From: Planctomycetota bacterium
Lineage (GTDB): Bacteria > Planctomycetota > UBA1135
Direction of reading: 5' to 3'
Length of the DNA: 8,316 bases
Assembly (NCBI GenBank): GCA_003501525.1
Contig: DNPI01000011.1
Location: 1-8,316 of the forward strand
The number at the start of each line of letters is the position of its first letter. Position 1 is the stretch's first letter. Of the stretch, positions 1 through 5,778 are shown piece after piece. The translations under genes and the position numbers were made by a program. The notes below the pieces were generated by a model. The model did no database searches, had not been told where the DNA came from, and saw only the letters and a program-made list of their open reading frames with translations.

Positions 1-776
1 TTCTCCTCCGTGGAAAGTGTCGAGATTGCAAAGCTCCCATTGGAGTCTCCTACATAGGTCATGAGTTAACTCTTGCCCTGGCTTTTTGGGTTGCAGGGTT
101 CAGTTGGGCTGCCCTGTCTTTTGGGACTCTAGTAGTGGCGCTAATAGTCTTAACTTCCCTCTGGATTGCAGCAGTAGTTGATTGGAAGCATTTGATACTT
201 CCGGATGGCATTACCCTTGGAGGTGTCATTGTTGGGATTGCGGTAGCTCCTTTTTGCCCCGAATTCCAATTGGGAGCAGATTTCGCACGACCGCTGTGGT
301 TCGTAAGCAATCAAATTATCGACATTTGTGGGTCGCAGGCAATGCTGGCTCTAGTGGCCGCTGTGGTGAGCGGAATAATTTCTTTCCTTTTGCTATTTGG
401 AATTCGAGCACTATTTTCCTATCTTCTTGGTCAGGAAGCGCTCGGTTTTGGGGACGTTAAGTTCCTGGCTGCCGTTGGAGCTCTCCTGGGTCTGGAGGCT
501 GCCCTTTGGACTCTCTTAGTAGGCGTCCTACTTGGGTCCCTCCTTGGTCTTTTAAATGTCGTCAGAATGACCCTTCTTGTTTGGAAAAGAAACCGCCAGC
601 GTGCGATTTTTAACCCAACAGCGAAGGTGCTCTTTCGTGGCTGGCGGTTGGGCCGCCGTATTCCGTTTGGTCCTCCTCTGGTTTTGGGAACTACGATTTT
701 GCTCTTGTTCCCCGGTTTTGCCCGAGTTTTCTTTTTAGAAACTTGGCCAAAAACCCTCCAACTTCTCCTCAACTGA
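1..776 (+). CDS. pilD: Type IV prepilin peptidase (A24 aspartic protease family), 5' end cut off by the window
   Basis: This inner-membrane aspartyl protease cleaves, and in bifunctional members N-methylates, type IV prepilins and type II secretion pseudopilins. The reading frame is open from the left edge (first full codon at position 3), so the ATG at 135 is internal and the true start lies outside. The first visible residues, RGKCRDCKAP (Cys codons 18-20 and 27-29), form the second CxxC of the cytoplasmic zinc-binding loop found in bifunctional enzymes. The two catalytic aspartate motifs are intact: DWKHLILPD (180-206) and GFGDVK (444-461), followed by AAVGALLG. The remainder is strongly hydrophobic, as expected for a polytopic protein. 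About 257 residues are visible; the family is usually 250-290, so only a short N-terminal piece is missing unless this member is long. The RYP-x-x-E stretch after the CxxC reads SYIGHE. It is followed after 16 bases by the OmpA-like gene, probably in the same transcript. PilD, GspO and ComC cannot be told apart here. Confidence 0.93.
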   Translation, partial: LLRGKCRDCKAPIGVSYIGHELTLALAFWVAGFSWAALSFGTLVVALIVLTSLWIAAVVDWKHLILPDGITLGGVIVGIAVAPFCPEFQLGADFARPLWFVSNQIIDICGSQAMLALVAAVVSGIISFLLLFGIRALFSYLLGQEALGFGDVKFLAAVGALLGLEAALWTLLVGVLLGSLLGLLNVVRMTLLVWKRNRQRAIFNPTAKVLFRGWRLGRRIPFGPPLVLGTTILLLFPGFARVFFLETWPKTLQLLLN

Positions 777-792
777 ACTCCTTTTTGTTTTC

Positions 793-1482
793 ATGATTCG
801 AATCCCCCTTCTTCTTCTTGGCGCTGCCGTTTTGGCGGTGTCCTGTCAAAACCCTAGAAACCTTGAAATTATCGCTGACCAAGACCGCAATATGGAAGCG
901 ATGGACCGAGAAAATTCTCGGCTTCGTAATGAACGTGACATGGCTATGGCTAGTGCCACAGAGAAAGGTGAAATGCTCACCTTAGAGCAAGCTAGTGCCA
1001 CGGATCTTCGCAATCGCGTTGCCGCGATGGAGGCGGACATTGCTGAGCGAGATGCTGAAGTTGAAGCACTCCGAGGGCGCTTCGCTGGTACAAGCATTGG
1101 CGTTGAGCGACGAGGTGATTGGATTGTTTTAAACCTGCCGAGTGCGTTGACTTTCCAGTCAGGATCCGCAACTTTGAACACAAAAGGTAAAAGTGGACTC
1201 CAAAAAGTGGCGACTGAAATGACCGATAACTATGCCGGCAAGACATTTTGGATTGAAGGCCATACGGACAATGATCCCATTAAGCGCTCCAAGTGGGAGT
1301 CGAACCTTCATCTTTCGGCGGCAAGAGCGTTGAGCGTTGCTGATTTTTTAATCAAAAGCGCCTCCGTTGATTCTTCTGCTATTCGTGTCGCTGCCCATGG
1401 AGAATATTCTCCTAAAGGTGATAATGCCTCGAAAGAGGCGAAAGCGGGCAACCGGAGAGTTGAGATCGTCATCCTGGACTAA
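793..1482 (+). CDS. OmpA/MotB-type peptidoglycan-binding lipoprotein
   Basis: Predicted lipid-anchored envelope protein of 229 residues that tethers a membrane to peptidoglycan. Residues 1-17 are a lipoprotein signal peptide (MIR, then a Leu/Ala-rich core) ending at AVS|C with Cys18 as the lipidation site; Gln at +2 (no Asp) favours outer-membrane sorting by Lol rules. Residues about 28-95 are highly charged and heptad-like, a likely coiled-coil spacer. Residues about 118-229 are the OmpA C-terminal domain: FQSGSATL, EGHTDNDPI, NLHLSAARA and GNRRVEIVI. Asp159 in GHTD and Arg178 in LSAARA are the residues expected to bind diaminopimelate. The few extra residues between them resemble the MotB-like version of the fold. 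The start is fixed by the signal peptide; the 16-base gap after the prepilin peptidase is pyrimidine-rich and has no Shine-Dalgarno match. A strong terminator follows. Pal, YiaD-like and MotB-like relatives are alternatives; no beta-barrel is present. Confidence 0.93.
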   Translation: MIRIPLLLLGAAVLAVSCQNPRNLEIIADQDRNMEAMDRENSRLRNERDMAMASATEKGEMLTLEQASATDLRNRVAAMEADIAERDAEVEALRGRFAGTSIGVERRGDWIVLNLPSALTFQSGSATLNTKGKSGLQKVATEMTDNYAGKTFWIEGHTDNDPIKRSKWESNLHLSAARALSVADFLIKSASVDSSAIRVAAHGEYSPKGDNASKEAKAGNRRVEIVILD

Positions 1483-1504
1483 GTCTCGGACGCTAAACTC
1501 CATA

Positions 1505-1540
1505 GCACCGGGGGACCTTTCCCCCGGTGCTTCTTTTTTT
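1505..1540 (+). terminator. Strong rho-independent terminator after the OmpA-like gene
   Basis: A perfect 11-bp GC-rich stem (1505-1515 pairing with 1520-1530) closes a 4-base CCTT loop and runs into a T-rich tract at 1531-1540 (TTCTTTTTTT). It sits 22 bases after the OmpA-like stop codon, as expected for the end of that transcript. The T tract ends only 14 bases before the next start codon, so it also lies in the leader of the EF-G-like gene. No convincing sigma-70 promoter is visible between the stem and the ATG. Confidence 0.93.
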
Positions 1541-1554
1541 CACTTTTTCATCCC

Positions 1555-3537
1555 ATGTCTTCCGAAAAGATTCGAAATTTAGTTTTCCTCGGTGCTTCTA
1601 GCGCTGGCAAGACTTCCTTAATCGAGGCCCTCGCTCATCATTTAGGCAAAGTCGATAGGTTGGGTTCCGTGAACGATGGCACCACTCTCTGTGATTTTCA
1701 CGAGGAAGAGAGAGAAAAACAGCATAGCTTAATGGGTGCAGCGGTTCATATCTCTCTAGGGGAGGGGGAGATTAACTTGATAGACACCCCGGGTTATCCT
1801 GACTTTCAGGCTGATGCTGTTACAGCTTTGGGTGCAGCCGATGTCGCAGTCCTTACAGTCGGAGCGCAGGATTCTGGGATTCCATTTCATGCTGTCCATA
1901 TGTGGAAATTGGCCAGCGAAATGGGGCTGGCGCGCTCTGTCGTGATTACCCATTTAGATGGTGACAACTTAAATTTAGACAATGTTGTTGCTAATTTGAA
2001 GGAGCATTTGGGTCATGTCGTAGTTCCTGTGACATTGGCCGATGGAACAGGGACTTCTTTTTCTAAAGTAGAGAGTGGCTTGGGAGAAGAATCATCGCAG
2101 CGATCAGCGCTAGTGGATGCCATTGTTGAAAGTGACGATGGGCTTATGGAGAAATACCTGGAAGAAGGTTCCGTCGACGACACTTCGCTTCAAACAGCAA
2201 TTCCAGGGGCTATGGCAAGTGGTACTTTTGCCCCGGCATTTAGTGTGGATCCTCTACGAGGTATAGGTGTCGCCGATTTTTCTGATTTTATATCTTCTAG
2301 TTTTCCCACCGCAGCGCAGCAAGCGGAACGTCGAGAGTTCCCAAACTTGGACGGCAGTGGAGAGGGTGGGCGAGTCGTCGCACGTGTCTGGAAGGTGGCG
2401 ACAGATAAGCATCTTGGGCAAATTACATACCTTCGGATTCTGCAAGGAACCCTCGCAGCTGATGGTGTGCTGGAGGGGCCAGATGGTGGCAAGCCACTTA
2501 AGGTGAATGGACTTTCGTGTATTTTCGGTAAGGATCTTGAATCTGTGCAGAGTGCGGGGCCTGGAAGCGTGGTTGCAGTCTCCCGCATGGAAGATTTCAA
2601 GGTAGGAGACATTCTTGTTTCAGAGGGAACCGCTGACTCTGACCCCTACCCGTTGCCTCGCCCTTTTTGTTCCTTGGCTGTTCGCCCTAAGAGCCGGGAC
2701 GATGAGCAAAAAATTGGAGGGGAATTGCAGAAAATCGCAAAGGAAGACCCTTGCTTTCAAATACGACGTGAACCCGCTACCCATGAAACCATTGTTGATG
2801 GTTTGTCTGATTTACACTTGAGTACTTGCCTTCATCGATTGGGTTCGAGGGGTGTGGCCGTCGATACGAGCATTCCCAAAATCCCTTATAAAGAAACGAT
2901 TACAGCAAACGCTGATGGGCATCACAGGCATAAGAAGCAATCGGGTGGTGCCGGACAGTTTGGTGAGTGCTACATACGGCTTATGCCGGGTGAGCGAGGT
3001 TCAGGCTTTGAGTTTATAGACAAGATCGTGGGCGCTTCGATTCCTCGCCAATTCATCCCGGCAGTGGAAAAGGGCATGGTGGAGCAGATGACAGGCGGAA
3101 TCATTGCTTCCTCTGAGGTCGTTGACCTCCAGGTAGAGCTTTATGATGGCAAGCACCACGCTGTCGATTCCGATGAAAATTCGTTCAAAATGGCTGGTGG
3201 TCGGGCTCTTAAGGATGCCTTCATGAAGGCAAACCCTATCCTTTTGGAACCGATAATGACTGTAGAGATTTCTGTCCCGAGTCGTTTTTTCGGTGATGTT
3301 AGCGGTAACCTCAACAACCGACGTGGTCAGATTTTGGGAATGGAAGTGGAGGGGGATTTTCAGGTCATTCAGGCTGAAGTGCCACTAGTGGAAATGCAGA
3401 CTTACAGCACTCCTTTGCGCTCTATGACGCATGGTGAAGGGAGCTTTACGATGGAGTTTGGCCGCTATGACCAAGTGCCGTCTCATTTGCAGGATGAAGT
3501 TGTAGCCCAAATGGGGAGCGAGGATGCCGAAGAGTAA
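1555..3537 (+). CDS. fusA2: Elongation factor G-like GTPase (EF-G2 type paralogue)
   Basis: Translational GTPase of 660 residues related to EF-G, which drives ribosomal translocation. The domains are in the normal order: G domain (about 1-255), II (about 270-357), III (about 364-440), IV (about 440-565) and V (about 565-650). The P-loop GASSAGKT (13-20) is intact. Switch I is diverged (EKQHSL, 54-59; Ser58 where classical EF-G has Thr). G3 is DTPGYPDF (77-84), with Tyr81 replacing the catalytic His of EF-G. G4, normally NKxD, reads THLD (132-135). The domain IV tip is conserved: KQSGGAGQFG (461-470) and HHAVD with His535 at the position of the translocation-critical His of E. coli EF-G. The protein is about 30-45 residues shorter than classical EF-G, apparently in the G' region. 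The start is supported by the EF-G-like N terminus, although no Shine-Dalgarno precedes it. Location away from ribosomal genes and the motif changes indicate the EF-G-like paralogue rather than housekeeping FusA. Its exact role is not known from sequence; ribosome binding is likely. Confidence 0.92.
   Translation: MSSEKIRNLVFLGASSAGKTSLIEALAHHLGKVDRLGSVNDGTTLCDFHEEEREKQHSLMGAAVHISLGEGEINLIDTPGYPDFQADAVTALGAADVAVLTVGAQDSGIPFHAVHMWKLASEMGLARSVVITHLDGDNLNLDNVVANLKEHLGHVVVPVTLADGTGTSFSKVESGLGEESSQRSALVDAIVESDDGLMEKYLEEGSVDDTSLQTAIPGAMASGTFAPAFSVDPLRGIGVADFSDFISSSFPTAAQQAERREFPNLDGSGEGGRVVARVWKVATDKHLGQITYLRILQGTLAADGVLEGPDGGKPLKVNGLSCIFGKDLESVQSAGPGSVVAVSRMEDFKVGDILVSEGTADSDPYPLPRPFCSLAVRPKSRDDEQKIGGELQKIAKEDPCFQIRREPATHETIVDGLSDLHLSTCLHRLGSRGVAVDTSIPKIPYKETITANADGHHRHKKQSGGAGQFGECYIRLMPGERGSGFEFIDKIVGASIPRQFIPAVEKGMVEQMTGGIIASSEVVDLQVELYDGKHHAVDSDENSFKMAGGRALKDAFMKANPILLEPIMTVEISVPSRFFGDVSGNLNNRRGQILGMEVEGDFQVIQAEVPLVEMQTYSTPLRSMTHGEGSFTMEFGRYDQVPSHLQDEVVAQMGSEDAEE
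3513..3518 (+). promoter_or_regulatory. Shine-Dalgarno site for the pseudopilin gene, inside the EF-G-like gene
   Basis: GGGGAG lies 5 bases upstream of the ATG at 3524, within the last codons of the EF-G-like gene. It is the only clear Shine-Dalgarno match at a gene start in this window and supports this start. Its position suggests translation coupled to that of the upstream gene. Confidence 0.65.
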
Positions 3538-3988
3538 GCGGGCTGCATTTAGCCTGACGGAGCTACTCGTATTTGTTGCTTTAACCTCTTTATGTGCGTG
3601 GGTTTTTTTTCCGCCACTTCTTGTTCCTCGGCTGGAATTGAACGAAAGAGTTGCGGAGAAAATGTTGCGGACAATCCATACGGGACAACACATTTGGATT
3701 GCAGAAGAGGGTGCAGCGGTTCCCCTTGCCCGCTTTACTCGCGAGGCACCGCCGATGCGTGCTGCATCAAAACCTAATTTTCGACTTCCGCTTGCGCCGG
3801 TTTCTTTTCGCTCCGGCCCCGACGGGAGCGTCGTGCGAGGTGGTTATCGATTTATGGATTGGATAGATAGGAGTGGCAGTCTTGTGGGATGTAAGGCCGT
3901 GCCCACCCCACAGGGTTATGGCGGGAGGTATGAATTTTCTCTGCGGTATGCGGCGGGAGAAGTTGAGCGTCTATTCGTGACACCTTAA
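3524..3988 (+). CDS. Type II secretion/type IV pilus pseudopilin-like protein
   Basis: Short protein (154 residues) with a class III (prepilin) signal sequence. The positively charged leader MPKSKRAA is followed by FSLTELLVFVAL; cleavage is predicted between Ala8 and Phe9, with the conserved Glu at +5 (Glu13). Ala instead of Gly at -1 is tolerated by prepilin peptidases. Residues about 9-29 are hydrophobic and form the pilin N-terminal helix, ended unusually by a Pro-Pro pair (30-31). The C-terminal region has a GGYRFMDW segment and a later GRYEFSLRYAAGEVE segment, resembling the GYxF...P..G..G...F pattern of small bacterial pseudopilins. I see no DUF1559-type extension. The start overlaps the end of the EF-G-like gene by 14 bases and has an embedded ribosome binding site, so the two are probably co-translated. 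The prepilin peptidase upstream is a plausible processing enzyme. Its stop codon overlaps that of the convergent TatD gene. The exact role (minor pilin, GspH/GspG-like or other) is not resolved. Confidence 0.85.
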   Translation: MPKSKRAAFSLTELLVFVALTSLCAWVFFPPLLVPRLELNERVAEKMLRTIHTGQHIWIAEEGAAVPLARFTREAPPMRAASKPNFRLPLAPVSFRSGPDGSVVRGGYRFMDWIDRSGSLVGCKAVPTPQGYGGRYEFSLRYAAGEVERLFVTP

Positions 3989-4758
3989 CCGGCGGAAAAC
4001 AAAGACTCTGCGGCCTTCCAAGTAGATTGTTCGAGGGTTTCTCGAGTTTCTCCTCTAATCTCGGCAATAGCCTCCAACGTGTGGTGAATATGCGCAGGCT
4101 CATTCTTTTGCCCTCGAACTGGCTGGGGAGCAAGAAAAGGAGCGTCTGTTTCTATAAGAAGTCGCTCGCTGGGTATGAGCCTTGCAGATTCTCTAATAAG
4201 ATCTGCTTTTGGGTAGGTTACATTGCCGGCAAAGCTGAAATGTAGGCCGATATCAAGTATCGGCTTCACAAACTTGGGGTCTTCTGACCAGCAATGCATA
4301 ACACCCTGAACAGTACGGTTTTGATCGCGAAGGATGTCCAGGACTTTTGAGGCAGCATGTCGGCAGTGAATGATGATAGGAAGAGCTAATTCTTTGGCGA
4401 GGTCTAAGTGACTTCGGAACGATTTTTCTTGGATGTCTGGAGGTGTGTTGTCTCGATAAAAATCCATTCCAGTTTCTCCTATTGCAGCCCATCCTCCCGT
4501 TTGCGCAAGATTCTTGAGTGCCTCTAATCTTTCGCTTAAATTGCCCTGTGGCCCGCAGTCGTTCGGATGTATTCCTACCGATGCCAAAACGTCGGGTTCC
4601 TGTTCTGCGAGTAAACGGCAAGCAATGGCACTCTCCAAGTCCACGGCGACGCAGAGCATCATTCCAACGTCCATTTCCCTCGCTCTCTCCAGCTGCTCTT
4701 GAGGCGAGTGGTTTTCTGGGTCGAAAACAAGATGGCAGTGACTGTCGAAAAGGGCCAT
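3985..4758 (-). CDS. tatD: TatD-family metal-dependent hydrolase (deoxyribonuclease-like)
   Basis: Cytoplasmic amidohydrolase-superfamily protein of 257 residues, the usual TatD length. Characterised members are Mg-dependent 3'-5' exonucleases linked to DNA repair and degradation; some act on D-Tyr-tRNA or RNA ends. All metal-ligand motifs are present in order: DSHCHL (His7, His9), GIHP (62-65), GETGMDFYR (Glu95), IHCRHA (His131), HCWS (His155) and ETDAPFLAP (Asp205). RGQKNEPAHI near 215-224 is the familiar end signature. There is no signal peptide. Its ATG directly abuts the TAA of the upstream membrane protein gene with no intervening base, so translation is probably coupled; no separate Shine-Dalgarno is seen. 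At the 3' end its stop overlaps the stop of the convergent pseudopilin gene and no terminator hairpin is visible. TatD and the close paralogue YcfH cannot be separated with confidence. Confidence 0.95.
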   Translation of the reverse strand: MALFDSHCHLVFDPENHSPQEQLERAREMDVGMMLCVAVDLESAIACRLLAEQEPDVLASVGIHPNDCGPQGNLSERLEALKNLAQTGGWAAIGETGMDFYRDNTPPDIQEKSFRSHLDLAKELALPIIIHCRHAASKVLDILRDQNRTVQGVMHCWSEDPKFVKPILDIGLHFSFAGNVTYPKADLIRESARLIPSERLLIETDAPFLAPQPVRGQKNEPAHIHHTLEAIAEIRGETRETLEQSTWKAAESLFSAG

Positions 4759-4761
4759 TTA
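4756..4761 (-). other. TAAATG stop-start junction coupling the HEAT-like and TatD genes
   Basis: Read on the minus strand, the TAA of the HEAT-like gene (4759-4761) is immediately followed by the ATG of the TatD gene (4756-4758). With no independent Shine-Dalgarno for the second gene, re-initiation by terminating ribosomes is the simplest way to translate it. Confidence 0.8.
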
Positions 4762-5700
4762 GCGCTTGGGTAAAGGCGGCAGCCCGTGTTCCTCTCTGAG
4801 CTCCGCCATGAAAGCGTGGAGAATAGGTCTGACTGAGCGAGAGGGCATGCGTGTCAGGAGAATTTCCTCTCCTGAGTCTGGGTCGATTGCCATGAGTGCG
4901 AGAAGAGCTTCTTTGCGAACAGTTAAGTCTCTCTCCTCTGACAGGAATATTGTTAGAAAAAGTCCCCCGATTTCACGGCTAATGCTGCGACGAGCAAGTT
5001 CCCGAATCGCTTGCACGCGGCCCCAGCTCGAAAGCGTTGGTGATGCCGCAGCTTCTTCCAAAAGCGTTGTCACCTCCAAGCTTTTTTGTGGCAGGAGGAT
5101 GTTTTCAACATAAAGGCCAGGGAATTGATGCTGCGCTCGCGGTTTCTCTTCTCGAATAATCTGTCGCCCTTTTTGAAAAGCTTCTGCAGGGTTTAGTGCC
5201 CACATCATGCGATGCCCTTCAATCCTCAATCCAGGAGGTACATCCTTTCTAGAAAATAATCGAGCTAGACTAAGAGCGTCTAGCCCCGGAACTCTTGACG
5301 CCGATTTCAATATCTGAGTCGCTAACGCGGGGTGAGGGCCACTCATTTCTTGTATCCATTCCGCCCACGGGAACCCAAGGGACTCCTCAAGTAATGGGAG
5401 GGTTGAGGCGCAAAGAGCTGCCCGGAGTGCTTCTTCGTCAGCTCTTTCGGAGGTGTCTGCTGCATTCGAGCGTGCGGCGTGTATGCGGCAGAGAGCGAAG
5501 AGGCTGGAGCCTGTAAATTTGTGTTTTCCAAGGAGGGCGTAAGAAACTCCTGTGGGGAAAGTGCTTAGCGGGAGTGATTTCGGATAATTGCTTGGTGGTG
5601 GTAGGAAAAAACACAGCAAAGCGCATGAAAAGGCCACACATGTAATCCGCAAGGAGGTCGACTGATCTCCTTTCTCTTGCCTGTAAGTCTTGTAGCCCAT
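4759..5700 (-). CDS. Uncharacterised membrane-anchored protein with HEAT-like helical repeats
   Basis: I do not recognise this 313-residue protein as a named family. The N terminus is charged and polar (1-18), followed by a short hydrophobic stretch at about 19-33, rich in Cys, Leu and Phe and ending in PPP; this looks like an uncleaved signal anchor, as no clear AxA or lipobox site follows. Residues 85-300 are predicted mostly alpha-helical. The C-terminal part (about 224-302) resembles HEAT/Armadillo-type repeats, for example DLTVRKEALLALMAIDPDSG (259-278), preceded by a similar helix pair around RVQAIRELARRSISREIG. Such repeats usually mediate protein binding; no catalytic motif is visible. 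Its TAA touches the ATG of the TatD gene, so the two probably form one operon, but a functional link is only inferred. The start at 5698-5700 is the first ATG in the frame; an AAAGG lies very close upstream and is a weak ribosome binding site. The gene faces the large lipoprotein gene across a 78-base spacer. Confidence 0.75.
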   Translation of the reverse strand: MGYKTYRQEKGDQSTSLRITCVAFSCALLCFFLPPPSNYPKSLPLSTFPTGVSYALLGKHKFTGSSLFALCRIHAARSNAADTSERADEEALRAALCASTLPLLEESLGFPWAEWIQEMSGPHPALATQILKSASRVPGLDALSLARLFSRKDVPPGLRIEGHRMMWALNPAEAFQKGRQIIREEKPRAQHQFPGLYVENILLPQKSLEVTTLLEEAAASPTLSSWGRVQAIRELARRSISREIGGLFLTIFLSEERDLTVRKEALLALMAIDPDSGEEILLTRMPSRSVRPILHAFMAELREEHGLPPLPKR

Positions 5701-5778
5701 GGCCTTTACTGTGCTAGACTTTCATGGATTCGGTGCGTTTCCCTGTAGGAAAGACTGTTTCCTATCGCACAATTTTTG
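5701..5778. promoter_or_regulatory. Divergent intergenic spacer, presumed promoter region for both flanking genes
   Basis: This 78-base gap separates the start codons of the HEAT-like gene (minus) and the large lipoprotein gene (plus), so any promoters of both units should lie here or in the adjacent coding ends. I could not find a convincing -35/-10 pair in either direction. The lipoprotein side has no Shine-Dalgarno; its start is preceded by an A/T-rich CAATTTTTG. The notable content is the inverted repeat at 5746-5764. Confidence 0.5.
5746..5764. repeat. 7-bp perfect inverted repeat in the divergent spacer
   Basis: TAGGAAA (5746-5752) and TTTCCTA (5758-5764) are perfect inverted copies around a 5-base GACTG spacer. 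The repeat ends 14 bases before the lipoprotein ATG. It could be an operator for a dimeric regulator or a small hairpin in the leader RNA; it has no T tract in either direction and is not a terminator. Confidence 0.6.

Noticed and set aside
135..776. Prepilin peptidase starting at the ATG at 135
   Set aside because: The same frame stays open to the left edge and encodes the family's CxxC loop upstream of that ATG, so 135 is an internal methionine and the gene is cut by the window.
431..1181. Arg/Ser-rich open frames on the minus strand opposite the prepilin peptidase and OmpA-like genes
   Set aside because: They have low-complexity Arg/Ser/Pro composition typical of antisense frames and no recognisable domain, and they lie fully opposite well-supported genes.
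1483..1554. Sigma-70 promoter between the OmpA-like and EF-G-like genes
   Set aside because: TAAACT at 1494-1499 resembles a -10 box, but no acceptable -35 box lies at the right distance, and the terminator follows immediately.
2190..2612. 140-codon minus-strand frame inside the EF-G-like gene
   Set aside because: Pro/Ser/Arg-rich antisense shadow of domain II of a clearly conserved gene.
1555..3537. Tet(M)/Tet(O)-type ribosomal protection protein
   Set aside because: The G3 motif, the domain IV tip and the overall similarity fit the EF-G-like paralogue group better than tetracycline ribosomal protection proteins, and there is no resistance-gene context.
4514..5113. Plus-strand frames opposite the TatD and HEAT-like genes
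   Set aside because: No family resemblance; the minus-strand genes have intact motifs and a clean operon junction.
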